A DNA stretch of 64,000 nucleotides from DASVUC01 sp038237225 (GTDB lineage Bacteria > Planctomycetota > Phycisphaerae > Tepidisphaerales > Tepidisphaeraceae). The notes beneath the pieces are model-generated. The model saw only the letters and a program-made list of their open reading frames with translations. It searched no databases and was not told the origin of the DNA. The stretch spans positions 665,180 through 729,179 of the forward strand of contig JBBRYX010000001.1 in the NCBI GenBank assembly GCA_038237225.1, read 5' to 3'. Of the stretch, positions 30,732 to 38,736 are shown in pieces. Position numbers and translations under genes: made by a program. Each line of letters begins with the position of its first letter. Position 1 is the first letter of the stretch.

Positions 30732-31181
30732 CTAAACATCGCGCGGATTGCCCCGAGTGGACTTCACTTCCGACCGGCGCCGCTTGCCTTCCAGCCGGCG
30801 GGCTTTGGCGGCCTTGCTCGGCTTCCTTTTTCGCCGGACCTTTGGCTCCACCTTTGCCTGCACGATCATCTCGCGCAGGCGACGAAACGCTTCGCTCCGA
30901 TTTCCCTCCTGGCCTCGTTCGGTGTCGGCGCTGAGGTGAATCTCGCCTTCTCCCGTGAGTCGTCTTCCCGCCAGTTTGCCCAGCCGATCGATCGCGCGCA
31001 GGTTCAGGCCCAGCAGGAGGTCCGGGCGGATCCACATCTCCACTTTGGTGTTGACCTTGTTGACGTTCTGTCCACCGGGGCCGCTGCTGCGCGCGTAACT
31101 GAAACGCAACGCACTCGCAGGCGCATAAACGCCCGGACCCACTTCAATCATTCCGGCGCTGGGTTTAACGGAATCCGCCAC
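30732..31181 (-). CDS. arfB: Ribosome-rescue peptidyl-tRNA hydrolase ArfB (YaeJ-like)
   Basis: The 149-residue product frees ribosomes stalled on broken mRNA. It has the release-factor GGQ motif in SYARSSGPGGQNVNKVNTKV (about residues 29-48) and a basic C-terminal tail (PKVRRKRKPSKAAKARRLEG, KRRRSEVKS) that inserts in the empty mRNA channel. The absence of a codon-recognition domain separates it from RF1/RF2. The GTG start has AGGAG four bases upstream. It follows the membrane-protein gene by 24 bases on the same strand, so both are probably one transcript. Confidence 0.93.
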   Translation of the reverse strand: MADSVKPSAGMIEVGPGVYAPASALRFSYARSSGPGGQNVNKVNTKVEMWIRPDLLLGLNLRAIDRLGKLAGRRLTGEGEIHLSADTERGQEGNRSEAFRRLREMIVQAKVEPKVRRKRKPSKAAKARRLEGKRRRSEVKSTRGNPRDV

Positions 31182-31205
31182 GTTTCTCCTGTCCTGGCCG
31201 ATAGT

Positions 31206-31766
31206 CTAATCCGGCGCGAACAGGTTCACATACACCCCTTGCGTGGACTGCTCGTTGACCCGTCGCACATGGCGCGCGGCGCTGCCCAGAAAGATCACGA
31301 TCAGCAGGATCACCAGGTTCAGCCGCATCCACGGAATAGGATGGGCCGGCGGCCGGCGGGATATCGTCAGGAACAGAGCAATCACCACGGTGAGAACCCC
31401 CGTGCTCGCGTGTGCCGCCCACCATAAGCCGGCCTTGAGCCAGGCGCTGTGGGCCATTGTCGAAGCGGGCGGTGCAAAAGGGACGCGCGGAATCAAATCG
31501 TCCCCCCCGACGTAATAGCCCAGATTTCGATACGACGAAACGCAGCCGGTGATGATGAGCACAAAGGCGCTGATCCAGACAATCCTCTTGAAGACCCATC
31601 TCGCTCGGGCAAAAACTGAAAGCTGCTGCTCGGTCTTGAGTTCTCCGATCGCGATCGGCACCACCATCTCATAAAACAGCGTCCCCCCCACCAGCAATGT
31701 TGTGCAGACAATGTGCAAATAGCGGTTGATCAGAATCAGGATGTGATAAACCGGATCAGGCATCAC
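31206..31766 (-). CDS. Four-helix membrane protein, CopD-like
   Basis: The 186-residue product has four hydrophobic helices. Conserved-looking His residues occur in helix 1 (INRYLHIVCTTLLVGGTLFY) and in KAGLWWAAHASTGVLTVVI. This arrangement resembles the CopD/DUF4149 group of small haem- or metal-related membrane proteins, but the match is not firm. The segment between helices 2 and 3 (YVGGDDLIPRVPFAPPAST) is soluble. The start may be the GTG at 31766 or the next codon, ATG. It lies upstream of arfB in the same direction. Confidence 0.7.
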   Translation of the reverse strand: MMPDPVYHILILINRYLHIVCTTLLVGGTLFYEMVVPIAIGELKTEQQLSVFARARWVFKRIVWISAFVLIITGCVSSYRNLGYYVGGDDLIPRVPFAPPASTMAHSAWLKAGLWWAAHASTGVLTVVIALFLTISRRPPAHPIPWMRLNLVILLIVIFLGSAARHVRRVNEQSTQGVYVNLFAPD

Positions 31767-31892
31767 TATTGGCTTCGGAACAATACCGAAAAGGACTTGA
31801 GAGAAAGGCGATCGCTGGTCGATTCTGGAAACTGCGGTAGAATTTGCAAGTCCGGGTGGGACGGATATCGTTAGCCTGACGGGCAGTAGTTC

Positions 31893-32684
31893 ATGATCCG
31901 CGCAGTTCTCTTCGACATTGACGACACGCTGCTGGATTTCGATCCGGAAACGTCACCCCGCGCCTTCACCGTCGGAGCCCGCCGAACCTACGACTACCTG
32001 CGTGGCCGCGATCTGCCGGTTCCCTCATTCGAGCAATTTTTTCGCGCCCATTGCATGCTCGCCTGGCGAATGAAATGGATGGCGCGCCTGAGCGGAAAAG
32101 AACAATCCGTCCGTCACGTGCTGCGCAAGTTGTGCCTGAAGCTGAAGCTACAGCGCGATGAAGTTTCACTGGCGCGCCTGGGATGGCTGTGGTATGAGCC
32201 GCTGGTCGAGTGTGCATCCGTGGCGCCGGACGTCGTACCGACGCTTGTATCCCTGCGGGATGGGGGATTGAAGCTGGGAATCGTCTGCAATACGCCCCTT
32301 CAGGGCGATGTCATCGACCAGCACCTGAAGCTGGAAGGTTTGCTCGACTTCTTCGCGGTGCGAATTTATTCCAGCGACGTGGAGTACCGTAAGCCCGACC
32401 CGCGAATCTTCCGGCTGGCCATGAGCGAGCTGCATGTGTCGCCCGATGAGACAGTGTACGTGGGAGATAGGGTCAAAACGGACGTACTGGGCGCAATAAA
32501 GGTCGGGATGCGCGCCGTGCTCCGACGGAAGGTCGGCGCGCGCGATTGCGACGTTGCCGATGCGACAATCTCTTCGCTTTCCGAGCTGCTGAAGCTGCCC
32601 TTGCTGAAGAACGCCATTCAGCCGCCTGCGCCGGCACGTTCGAATGTGAATGCTTCGCGTCCAAAGCAGACACACGTCGTCTAA
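31893..32684 (+). CDS. HAD-superfamily hydrolase
   Basis: The 263-residue product has HAD motif I FDIDDTLLDFD (nucleophile Asp at residue 8), a helical cap of type C1 (residues 20-110), motif II in LGIVCNTP, the Lys motif III EYRKPDPRIFRLAM and motif IV YVGDRVKTDVLGAIKVGM. These are the features of a cytoplasmic phosphatase of the phosphoglycolate-phosphatase/YjjG class. The substrate cannot be predicted. The 35-residue C-terminal tail beyond the domain is non-conserved. Confidence 0.9.
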   Translation: MIRAVLFDIDDTLLDFDPETSPRAFTVGARRTYDYLRGRDLPVPSFEQFFRAHCMLAWRMKWMARLSGKEQSVRHVLRKLCLKLKLQRDEVSLARLGWLWYEPLVECASVAPDVVPTLVSLRDGGLKLGIVCNTPLQGDVIDQHLKLEGLLDFFAVRIYSSDVEYRKPDPRIFRLAMSELHVSPDETVYVGDRVKTDVLGAIKVGMRAVLRRKVGARDCDVADATISSLSELLKLPLLKNAIQPPAPARSNVNASRPKQTHVV

Positions 32685-32888
32685 AGCACAACAGCACATG
32701 CAAGCCAGCGGTATCAGGGGCGGATGACTTCACACACGTGCTTCACCTTTCCTTCTGTGATTTTCTCATCTTCACGGCGCCGCACGTGATACGGGTCGCC
32801 GAAAAACTTCGACCGGAGGACACTCTTCTGCTAAAATGATCGACTTGGAGTTGTTCTTCTGATCAAGCTCAAACATCTCATCCTGATC

Positions 32889-34454
32889 ATGATCCTGACC
32901 ATCGCCGCGTGGGCGCTCTTTCCCACCCGTGCCGGCACCCAGAACACGATCCGCCTCGGCACCGACCCCTCCCACGTCGCCAACTTCCCCAAAGACAAAA
33001 TCATTCGCGTGCACGCGGGGGCATATCTGCCCGGCCTGATGCCCGACAACGTCGGCACACCCCTTCAGGGCATGAACAAGGTCGCCGCGCAGTTCGAGAA
33101 ACTCTACCCCGACATGCGCATCGAATTCGTCGGCGTCCCCGCAGGCATGCGCGAGTGGCTCGTCACGCAGCTCTCCTCCGGCGAAGCCCCCGACATCGTT
33201 GCCGTCAACGTCGAAGACGTCTGGCAGGATGTGCAGAAGCACTGGTTCGTCCCGCTGAATCGTTTTCTCAATGCGCCCAATCCCTTCGCCGAAAAAAACC
33301 AGCCCGGCAGCGAGAAGTGGTGGGACATGTTCAAGTACCCCATCCCCACCCGCGGCACCTGCGCCCCCGATGGCAACTTCTACTGCGTCACGCTCGACAT
33401 GATCGAGACCGGCATCTTTTACAACAAGAGTATTTTCCGACAGCTTGGCCTGAATCAGCCAAAGGACTGGACTGAGTTCTTAAATATCCAGAAGCGCGTC
33501 CAGCAGGCGGGCTACACGCCGATGCTCGTCGACAAAGGCGCCTTCACCGACTGGGGCGTCGATCTCACCTTCTATCAGGTCTACTCCGACATCTCCGATC
33601 TCCTCGACCTCCGCTACGATCCCACTTCCGGCGACTACTTAAAAGGCTATCTCGACTGGGACGAGATCGCCTTCCTCAAGACCAAGGGATTCTTCTCCGC
33701 TCGCGATCCGCGCTGGGTCCAGACTTGGCGGATCCTCAAGGAGTGGCGCCAGTACATGCAGAAGACGCTGGGCAACAGCGATGAAATGCTCAAGGCATTC
33801 CTCACCCGCCGCGGCGCGATGCTGTGGTCGAGCAGCATGCTGGTGAATCGTCTCAGCCGCGATCGCGACATCGATTTCGATTGGGGTATCTTCTATCCGC
33901 CACCGATCCCGCGCAGCTTCAACAAATTCTGCGGCGGGCGCGAACAATGCGTCATCGGTGGCTCCGGCATGCAATACGAAGTCACCAGCTCCGCGTTGCG
34001 AGATACGGACCCCAACCTTCCGTTCGAGCAAAGGATGCAGCAATCCCAGCGGCTCAAGCGCGTCGTCGCGTTTCTCCAGTTGCTCGCGACACCGAGGAAT
34101 GCCGACACCGTGGTCAATGAAATGGTCCAGTTCCTGCCCAACATCAAGGGCGCTGATTTTAATCCCAGGCTCGCCGCCTTCGACGGCTTCCTTCAGCGTC
34201 ATTATTCAATGACCAAATGGATCTACACCTTTGGCAACCAGTTCAACGAAACCTTCCTCCGCATGTTCGACCTGTATCTGAACGACGGCATGACCGAAGC
34301 CGAATACCTCGACTGGATGCAACGCAACCTTGACTCCGCCTGCGAAAAAATTGTGACGCGAAAGAATGTCGATCTGACGCCACTTGCGAAGGAATGGGAC
34401 AAGCGCGCCCTCCTCCGCAAGCAGATCAAGGACCTGCCCCCGGAAGCGTATTAG
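32889..34454 (+). CDS. Carbohydrate ABC transporter substrate-binding protein
   Basis: The 521-residue product is a family 1 solute-binding protein for oligosaccharides. A hydrophobic N-terminal signal or anchor (MILTIAAWALFPTRAGTQ) precedes FEKLYPDMRIEFVGVPAGMR, SSGEAPDIVAVNVEDVW and ETGIFYNKSIFRQLGLNQP, all typical of this fold. It is about 100 residues longer than common members. A CTG codon at 32859 with GGAG eight bases upstream would give a better, Lys-containing signal start (IKLKHLILIM); I keep the ATG because CTG starts are rare. It heads a run of seven plus-strand genes for polysaccharide use. It faces the periplasm. Confidence 0.9.
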   Translation: MILTIAAWALFPTRAGTQNTIRLGTDPSHVANFPKDKIIRVHAGAYLPGLMPDNVGTPLQGMNKVAAQFEKLYPDMRIEFVGVPAGMREWLVTQLSSGEAPDIVAVNVEDVWQDVQKHWFVPLNRFLNAPNPFAEKNQPGSEKWWDMFKYPIPTRGTCAPDGNFYCVTLDMIETGIFYNKSIFRQLGLNQPKDWTEFLNIQKRVQQAGYTPMLVDKGAFTDWGVDLTFYQVYSDISDLLDLRYDPTSGDYLKGYLDWDEIAFLKTKGFFSARDPRWVQTWRILKEWRQYMQKTLGNSDEMLKAFLTRRGAMLWSSSMLVNRLSRDRDIDFDWGIFYPPPIPRSFNKFCGGREQCVIGGSGMQYEVTSSALRDTDPNLPFEQRMQQSQRLKRVVAFLQLLATPRNADTVVNEMVQFLPNIKGADFNPRLAAFDGFLQRHYSMTKWIYTFGNQFNETFLRMFDLYLNDGMTEAEYLDWMQRNLDSACEKIVTRKNVDLTPLAKEWDKRALLRKQIKDLPPEAY

Positions 34455-34463
34455 ACATCTCCC

Positions 34464-34488
34464 TGTAGCATGGGCTTCCAGCCCATGT
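34464..34488. repeat. Short dispersed palindrome, family B
   Basis: TGTAGCATGGGCTTCCAGCC followed by CATG lies ten bases after the binding-protein stop and before the first permease gene. Confidence 0.75.
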
Positions 34489-34512
34489 TCCCGACTCTGA
34501 TCAAGAGAGACC

Positions 34513-35529
34513 TTGGCAACTGGATTGATTGATGAATCGGTAGTCGCTGACACGGGCTGGAACCCCGTGCTACGGCCATCCATTACTCTTTCCCCCAGAA
34601 CCAAGCCCTCCTTGCGCCAACACGCCCGCGCCGCGCTTGGCCTCTACCTCATCATCGCCCCCACCTTCATCCTCCTTGCCATCTTCAACGTCGTTCCCTT
34701 CATCTGGGCCTTTTCCAGAAGCTTCTACGAGTTCGAGATCGGCGAAAGCGCCCGCTTCGTCGGCGTCCAGAACTACGCCGACTATTTCCACGACATCACC
34801 TTCGCCCAAAGCTTCGGAAACATGCTCTTCCTCACCCTCTTCTCCATGATGGTGGTGATGGTCATTCCGCTGACGGTCGCAAAACTGATCTTCTCCCTCT
34901 CCAGCGTCCGCGCGAGCTACATCTATCGCATTCTGTTCCTCATCCCCATCGTCGTCCCCGGCGTCGCGGTGCAACTCATCTGGCAAGGACTGATCTATTC
35001 CGATGTGGGTCTCATCAACGAACTTCTCCGCGGCATCTCCCGACTGCTCCACATGTCCCCGGATTCCCTCACCCGCGGCTGGCTCTCCGATCCACGCACC
35101 GTCCTCTGGGCCATCGCATTCATCGGCTTCCCCTTCTGCAACGGAATCAACATCCTGATCTACTACGCCGGCCTCACCAGCATCCCGGAAAGCGTCCACG
35201 AAGCCGCAATCCTTGATGGCGCCACCGGGATCAAAAAGTTCATCCTCGTCGACGTTCCCCTTTTGATGAGCCAGGTGAAGCTTCTGGTGATGCTCACGAT
35301 CATCGGCGGCGTGCAGGCGTTCGAAGGCATCCTCATCCTCACCCGCGGCGGCCCAGGTTTTAAGTCCATGGTCCCCGGCCTGTGGATGTACTTCAACGCC
35401 TTCAGCTTCCAGAAGTTCGGCTACGCCTGCGCCATCGGCGTGGTCTTGTTCGCGGTCATCATGATCCTCACGCTCATCAACCTGAAATACTTCCGATCCG
35501 CCGAAGATCTGACGGCAACCGGAAAATGA
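34513..35529 (+). CDS. Carbohydrate ABC transporter permease, subunit 1 (MalF/UgpA type)
   Basis: The 338-residue product has six helices: LYLIIAPTFILLAIFNVVPF first, with the EAA loop HEAAILDGATGIKKFILVDV then PLLMSQ for the ATPase contact. The sequence ends with YFRSAEDLTATGK. It forms the import channel with the gene at 35600. The N-terminal 25 residues include ADTGWNPVLRPS, encoded by a family B palindrome (34549-34575), so the true conserved protein begins after it. The TTG start at 34513 is uncertain; a start inside the repeat region is possible. Confidence 0.88.
   Translation: MATGLIDESVVADTGWNPVLRPSITLSPRTKPSLRQHARAALGLYLIIAPTFILLAIFNVVPFIWAFSRSFYEFEIGESARFVGVQNYADYFHDITFAQSFGNMLFLTLFSMMVVMVIPLTVAKLIFSLSSVRASYIYRILFLIPIVVPGVAVQLIWQGLIYSDVGLINELLRGISRLLHMSPDSLTRGWLSDPRTVLWAIAFIGFPFCNGINILIYYAGLTSIPESVHEAAILDGATGIKKFILVDVPLLMSQVKLLVMLTIIGGVQAFEGILILTRGGPGFKSMVPGLWMYFNAFSFQKFGYACAIGVVLFAVIMILTLINLKYFRSAEDLTATGK
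34549..34575. repeat. Family B-like palindrome inside the N-terminal coding part of the permease
   Basis: GACACGGGCTGGAACCCCGTG followed by CTACG has the typical CACGGG/CCCGTG arms and CTACG end. It lies in the open frame and would encode ADTGWNPVLR if translation starts at 34513. Confidence 0.65.
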
Positions 35530-35533
35530 TCCA

Positions 35534-35595
35534 CGTAGCATGGGCGTCTCGCCCATGCATTGTTGGAACATGGGCCAGATATGCCCATGCTACGA
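35534..35595. repeat. Compound family B palindrome between the permease genes
   Basis: An outer perfect 12-base inverted repeat (CGTAGCATGGGC and GCCCATGCTACG) encloses two smaller hairpins (CATGGGC...GCCCATG twice). It fills nearly all of the space between the two permease genes. Confidence 0.85.
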
Positions 35596-35599
35596 AAGC

Positions 35600-36592
35600 A
35601 TGAAGAACAAGCGCCAGGACATCCTCATCCACGCCATCCTCATCACCCTCGTTGCGCTCACCCTGCTCCCCTTTTTTTTCGTCATCAACAATTCTCTGCG
35701 CACCAACTCCGAACTCAACCACAGCTATTTCGGCATCCCCCAGTCCTTTACCCGCGGCATCTCGTTCACCTGGTTCCGTGTGACGGGTCAGACAAACCGC
35801 ATTCAGCTTCGCCTGGAACCCGACTCCGCATCCGCCGCGAAACGTTCTCAAGCAGCCGTCGATCAAAAACCGCAAACCCTCCCCTATCCCGAGGCCATGT
35901 CCCGACTCTGGTCTGAAAGCACGAGAGGGTATCGCTATTCCTGGTCCGTTCTGCGTCCCTACATGCTCAACAGCATCCTCGTCTGCGTCGCCAGCATGAT
36001 CGGTGTCGTCCTGATCGGCTCCGTGACCGCCTACGTGTTCTCGCGCTATCGTTTCCCCGGCAGCCGGGCGCTCTTCATGGTCATCCTCAGCTTCATGATG
36101 ATCCCCGGCATCCTCACGCTCGTCCCCAGCTTCCTGTGGATGAAGCAACTTGGTCTCCTGAATACCCGCGCCGTGCTGATCCTTCCGTACATCGCCGGCG
36201 GCCAGGTGATCGCCATCTTCCTTTTCAAGAGCTTCTTCGACGGCCTGCCCGAGGAGCTTTTCGAATCCGCGCGCCTCGACGGCGCCAATCACTTCCGTCA
36301 ATACGTCCACATCGTGCTCCCACTCTCCAAGCAGATCATGGCGGTCGTCATCATTGTCAACCTGCTGTGGACGTGGAACAGTTTTCTCTGGCCGTTCATC
36401 GTCAACAACGACTCGAATTATTACGTGCTGGCCCAGGGTCTCTACATGATGTCCCAGCAGCAGCAGGTGACCGCGAACCAGAGCACTCTGTTCGCCGCCT
36501 ATGTGTTGGCGAGCCTGCCGCTGCTGGTGCTGTTTGTCTACGCGACGAAGCCGTTCATGGCCGGCGTCACCAGCGGCGCGTTTAAGGCCTGA
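35600..36592 (+). CDS. Carbohydrate ABC transporter permease, subunit 2 (MalG type)
   Basis: The 330-residue product is the second channel subunit. It has helix 1 ILITLVALTLLPFFFVINNS and a large periplasmic loop of about 80 residues (residues 35-120, wider than usual). The EAA loop is ELFESARLDGANHFRQYVHI then VLPLSKQ, followed by WTWNSFLWPFIV. I set the start at MKNKRQDIL (35600); the open frame upstream is only palindromic repeat. No ATPase gene lies in this operon, so a shared MsmK/MalK-like ATPase elsewhere must serve it. Confidence 0.92.
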   Translation: MKNKRQDILIHAILITLVALTLLPFFFVINNSLRTNSELNHSYFGIPQSFTRGISFTWFRVTGQTNRIQLRLEPDSASAAKRSQAAVDQKPQTLPYPEAMSRLWSESTRGYRYSWSVLRPYMLNSILVCVASMIGVVLIGSVTAYVFSRYRFPGSRALFMVILSFMMIPGILTLVPSFLWMKQLGLLNTRAVLILPYIAGGQVIAIFLFKSFFDGLPEELFESARLDGANHFRQYVHIVLPLSKQIMAVVIIVNLLWTWNSFLWPFIVNNDSNYYVLAQGLYMMSQQQQVTANQSTLFAAYVLASLPLLVLFVYATKPFMAGVTSGAFKA

Positions 36593-36777
36593 CTCGCGTG
36601 CGTGGCAAAGAGCGCGTCGCGAGCGGTGCTCTGGAAGGCAGACCCGGAAATCCAACAGGCGAAGAAGTCGCTCGATACCCGGCACGACCTTCGCCTTCAA
36701 AACACCATCGCTTCACAAACGAGCCGGTCGAGCGTATTTGTGGGTGGAGTTGCTTCATTCCGACCCGAGGAGATCTC

Positions 36778-38703
36778 GTGAAGAGTCGATCCCGTTCGTG
36801 TGCCGTTGCCGCCGCTGCGATGATTGTTATCCCCGTGATTTTTGCGCGGGCCGCCAAACCGGCGGCTAAAGCATCTCAAGGTCAGCAGGTCTGCCTGCCT
36901 GAGAAAGATGCAAGCTCGCCGCGGCGCGCGAAGCTGCACTCGGCCACGCCGGACGAGGAGATCATCCGCCTCGATGTCGACAACGACGGCGATCCCGACA
37001 TCATCGAGCGCTGGTTCAACGGAAAGCGCGTGCGCTGGATCGATGAGAACGATGACATGAAGCCGACGGATGCCATGGGCGATCAGATCGGCGATGCCAT
37101 GCAGGTGGATCGCGACGGCGACGGCTATTATGACGGGCCCGGCGACATCAATATCAAGTGGGTGGATGATGATGGGGATGGAAGGCCGGACGTGCAGATT
37201 TTCGCGTCGAATCCGACGAGCGATCAGACGAAGCTCAGTTCGGGCGCGAGCCATTTCATGGTCTTCATCGACGCCGATCACGATGGCGTGCTCGGGTACA
37301 TCGACTGGACCACGTTCGAGTTCAACCAGGCGAATTGGCGCGTTCCTTCAACGACATCTCCCACCCACACGATTCCACCCCCCAATTTCTCACCCGATTA
37401 CATGGGCAACAGCGTCTTCCTCAAGCAACACCTGCCGGCGTGGGTGGTGACGGACATGCGGCTGAACTGGGAAAACCCATTCGCGTTCTACGATTTCGAC
37501 GGCGACGGTTGCACGGAGATGTCCATCCGCCTGCTCGATCCCGTCCCTAAGCCCACCGAAGATGCGAAGGGAATCCCCAGCTACACCTACAGCGGGTTCG
37601 CGAACGAAGCGTATTCCGGGTGGGACCTCGACAACGATTCCCAAAAGGGCAACGAGATGGATTATGACATGACCTGGCGGTTCGCGTCCGCGACCGATGG
37701 GACGGGGGGGTCGCGGGGCGAGCGGATCGACTATCGGAAATATTCCGATCCACATCCGAAGATGAAAGCGCCGCAGTGGGTGCTGGATGGAAAGTATTTC
37801 CGATACGACAACTGGCGGAAGCTCGAAGACTTCTGCTATGTGACGCATGACAAGTGCTTCGACGAGATGTGGAACACCAACTGGGGCGAGTGCTGGATCA
37901 GCTTCGACGAGGATGATGACGATCACCGCTGGGAGCGGGTGGAGCTTTATTATCCAACCGATGATGTCTACAGCACCAAGCGCTTCGGAGCCGACCACAA
38001 GGGCGGAGGCCTGATGGGTCACCCGCAATCCGACACGCTCGGCGATCGCGGCGAATGGGACAAGGACAACTCCGGTCGCGGGCAGGTTTATGTCGGGAAA
38101 TTCGACGCAAAAATTCACCTCTACGGTGCGGAAAGCGGCGCCTGGCTGACCGATGAGCACGCAAAGTACTGGGGCTCGTCGCCGGTGCTCGGCAACAGCT
38201 CTCCTCAAAAAGCGACCAAGGTGGAGGAGGTCGTCCAGTACTTTGACACCGACAAGAACGGCTTCTTCGATCGCATCACCTACGACTATGACGGTGACAA
38301 AAAAGTCGATCTCGAAATCAACCTGCTCGCGTACAAAACAGACAAGAACCCGCATCCGGACGTGCAGCCTTTGACCGATCCCGGCAAGGCAAAGTGGGAG
38401 CGAATGCACGAGTTGTTCGCTAAAATCTCGAGACAGTCTTTTCAGGCATCGCGAAAGCTGTACGAAGCGCTGTGGAAGAAAGGATTGACCGACACCGCCA
38501 TGCTCGATCTCTCCTTCGCATCCAGCACGGCAGAGCAGTACGATCACGGTTACTGGCTGAAGGAAAAAATCTTCCGCCTCGTCGATAAACGGCTGGCGAA
38601 CAACAAGAATCAGGCGGCGCTTCGGAAGGCTTACTTCACAGGCGACTACGACGGTGTGATCAAGAGCATCGATTCATTGGATCCGATTCCGCAAAACAGG
38701 TAA
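36778..38703 (+). CDS. Secreted Asp-rich calcium-binding (EF-hand/thrombospondin-like) protein
   Basis: The 641-residue product has a signal peptide (VKSRSRSCAVAAAAMIVIPV, cleavage after FARA). At least eight DxDxDG-type loops are spread over its length: DVDNDGDPD, DRDGDGYYD, DDDGDGRPD, DADHDGV, DFDGDGCTE, DLDNDSQKG, DTDKNGFFD and DYDGDKKVD. They resemble dockerin/EF-hand loops or the type 3 repeats of thrombospondin, so calcium binding is likely. The GTG start at 36778 has GAGGAG 6 bases upstream; the longer frame lacks a signal. It is placed in the polysaccharide locus between the importer and the lyases and may bind or process anionic polysaccharide. No catalytic family is recognised. Confidence 0.7.
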   Translation: MKSRSRSCAVAAAAMIVIPVIFARAAKPAAKASQGQQVCLPEKDASSPRRAKLHSATPDEEIIRLDVDNDGDPDIIERWFNGKRVRWIDENDDMKPTDAMGDQIGDAMQVDRDGDGYYDGPGDINIKWVDDDGDGRPDVQIFASNPTSDQTKLSSGASHFMVFIDADHDGVLGYIDWTTFEFNQANWRVPSTTSPTHTIPPPNFSPDYMGNSVFLKQHLPAWVVTDMRLNWENPFAFYDFDGDGCTEMSIRLLDPVPKPTEDAKGIPSYTYSGFANEAYSGWDLDNDSQKGNEMDYDMTWRFASATDGTGGSRGERIDYRKYSDPHPKMKAPQWVLDGKYFRYDNWRKLEDFCYVTHDKCFDEMWNTNWGECWISFDEDDDDHRWERVELYYPTDDVYSTKRFGADHKGGGLMGHPQSDTLGDRGEWDKDNSGRGQVYVGKFDAKIHLYGAESGAWLTDEHAKYWGSSPVLGNSSPQKATKVEEVVQYFDTDKNGFFDRITYDYDGDKKVDLEINLLAYKTDKNPHPDVQPLTDPGKAKWERMHELFAKISRQSFQASRKLYEALWKKGLTDTAMLDLSFASSTAEQYDHGYWLKEKIFRLVDKRLANNKNQAALRKAYFTGDYDGVIKSIDSLDPIPQNR

Positions 38704-38736
38704 CGCGAGTACCTCTCGCCGGTACATACAGATGAA

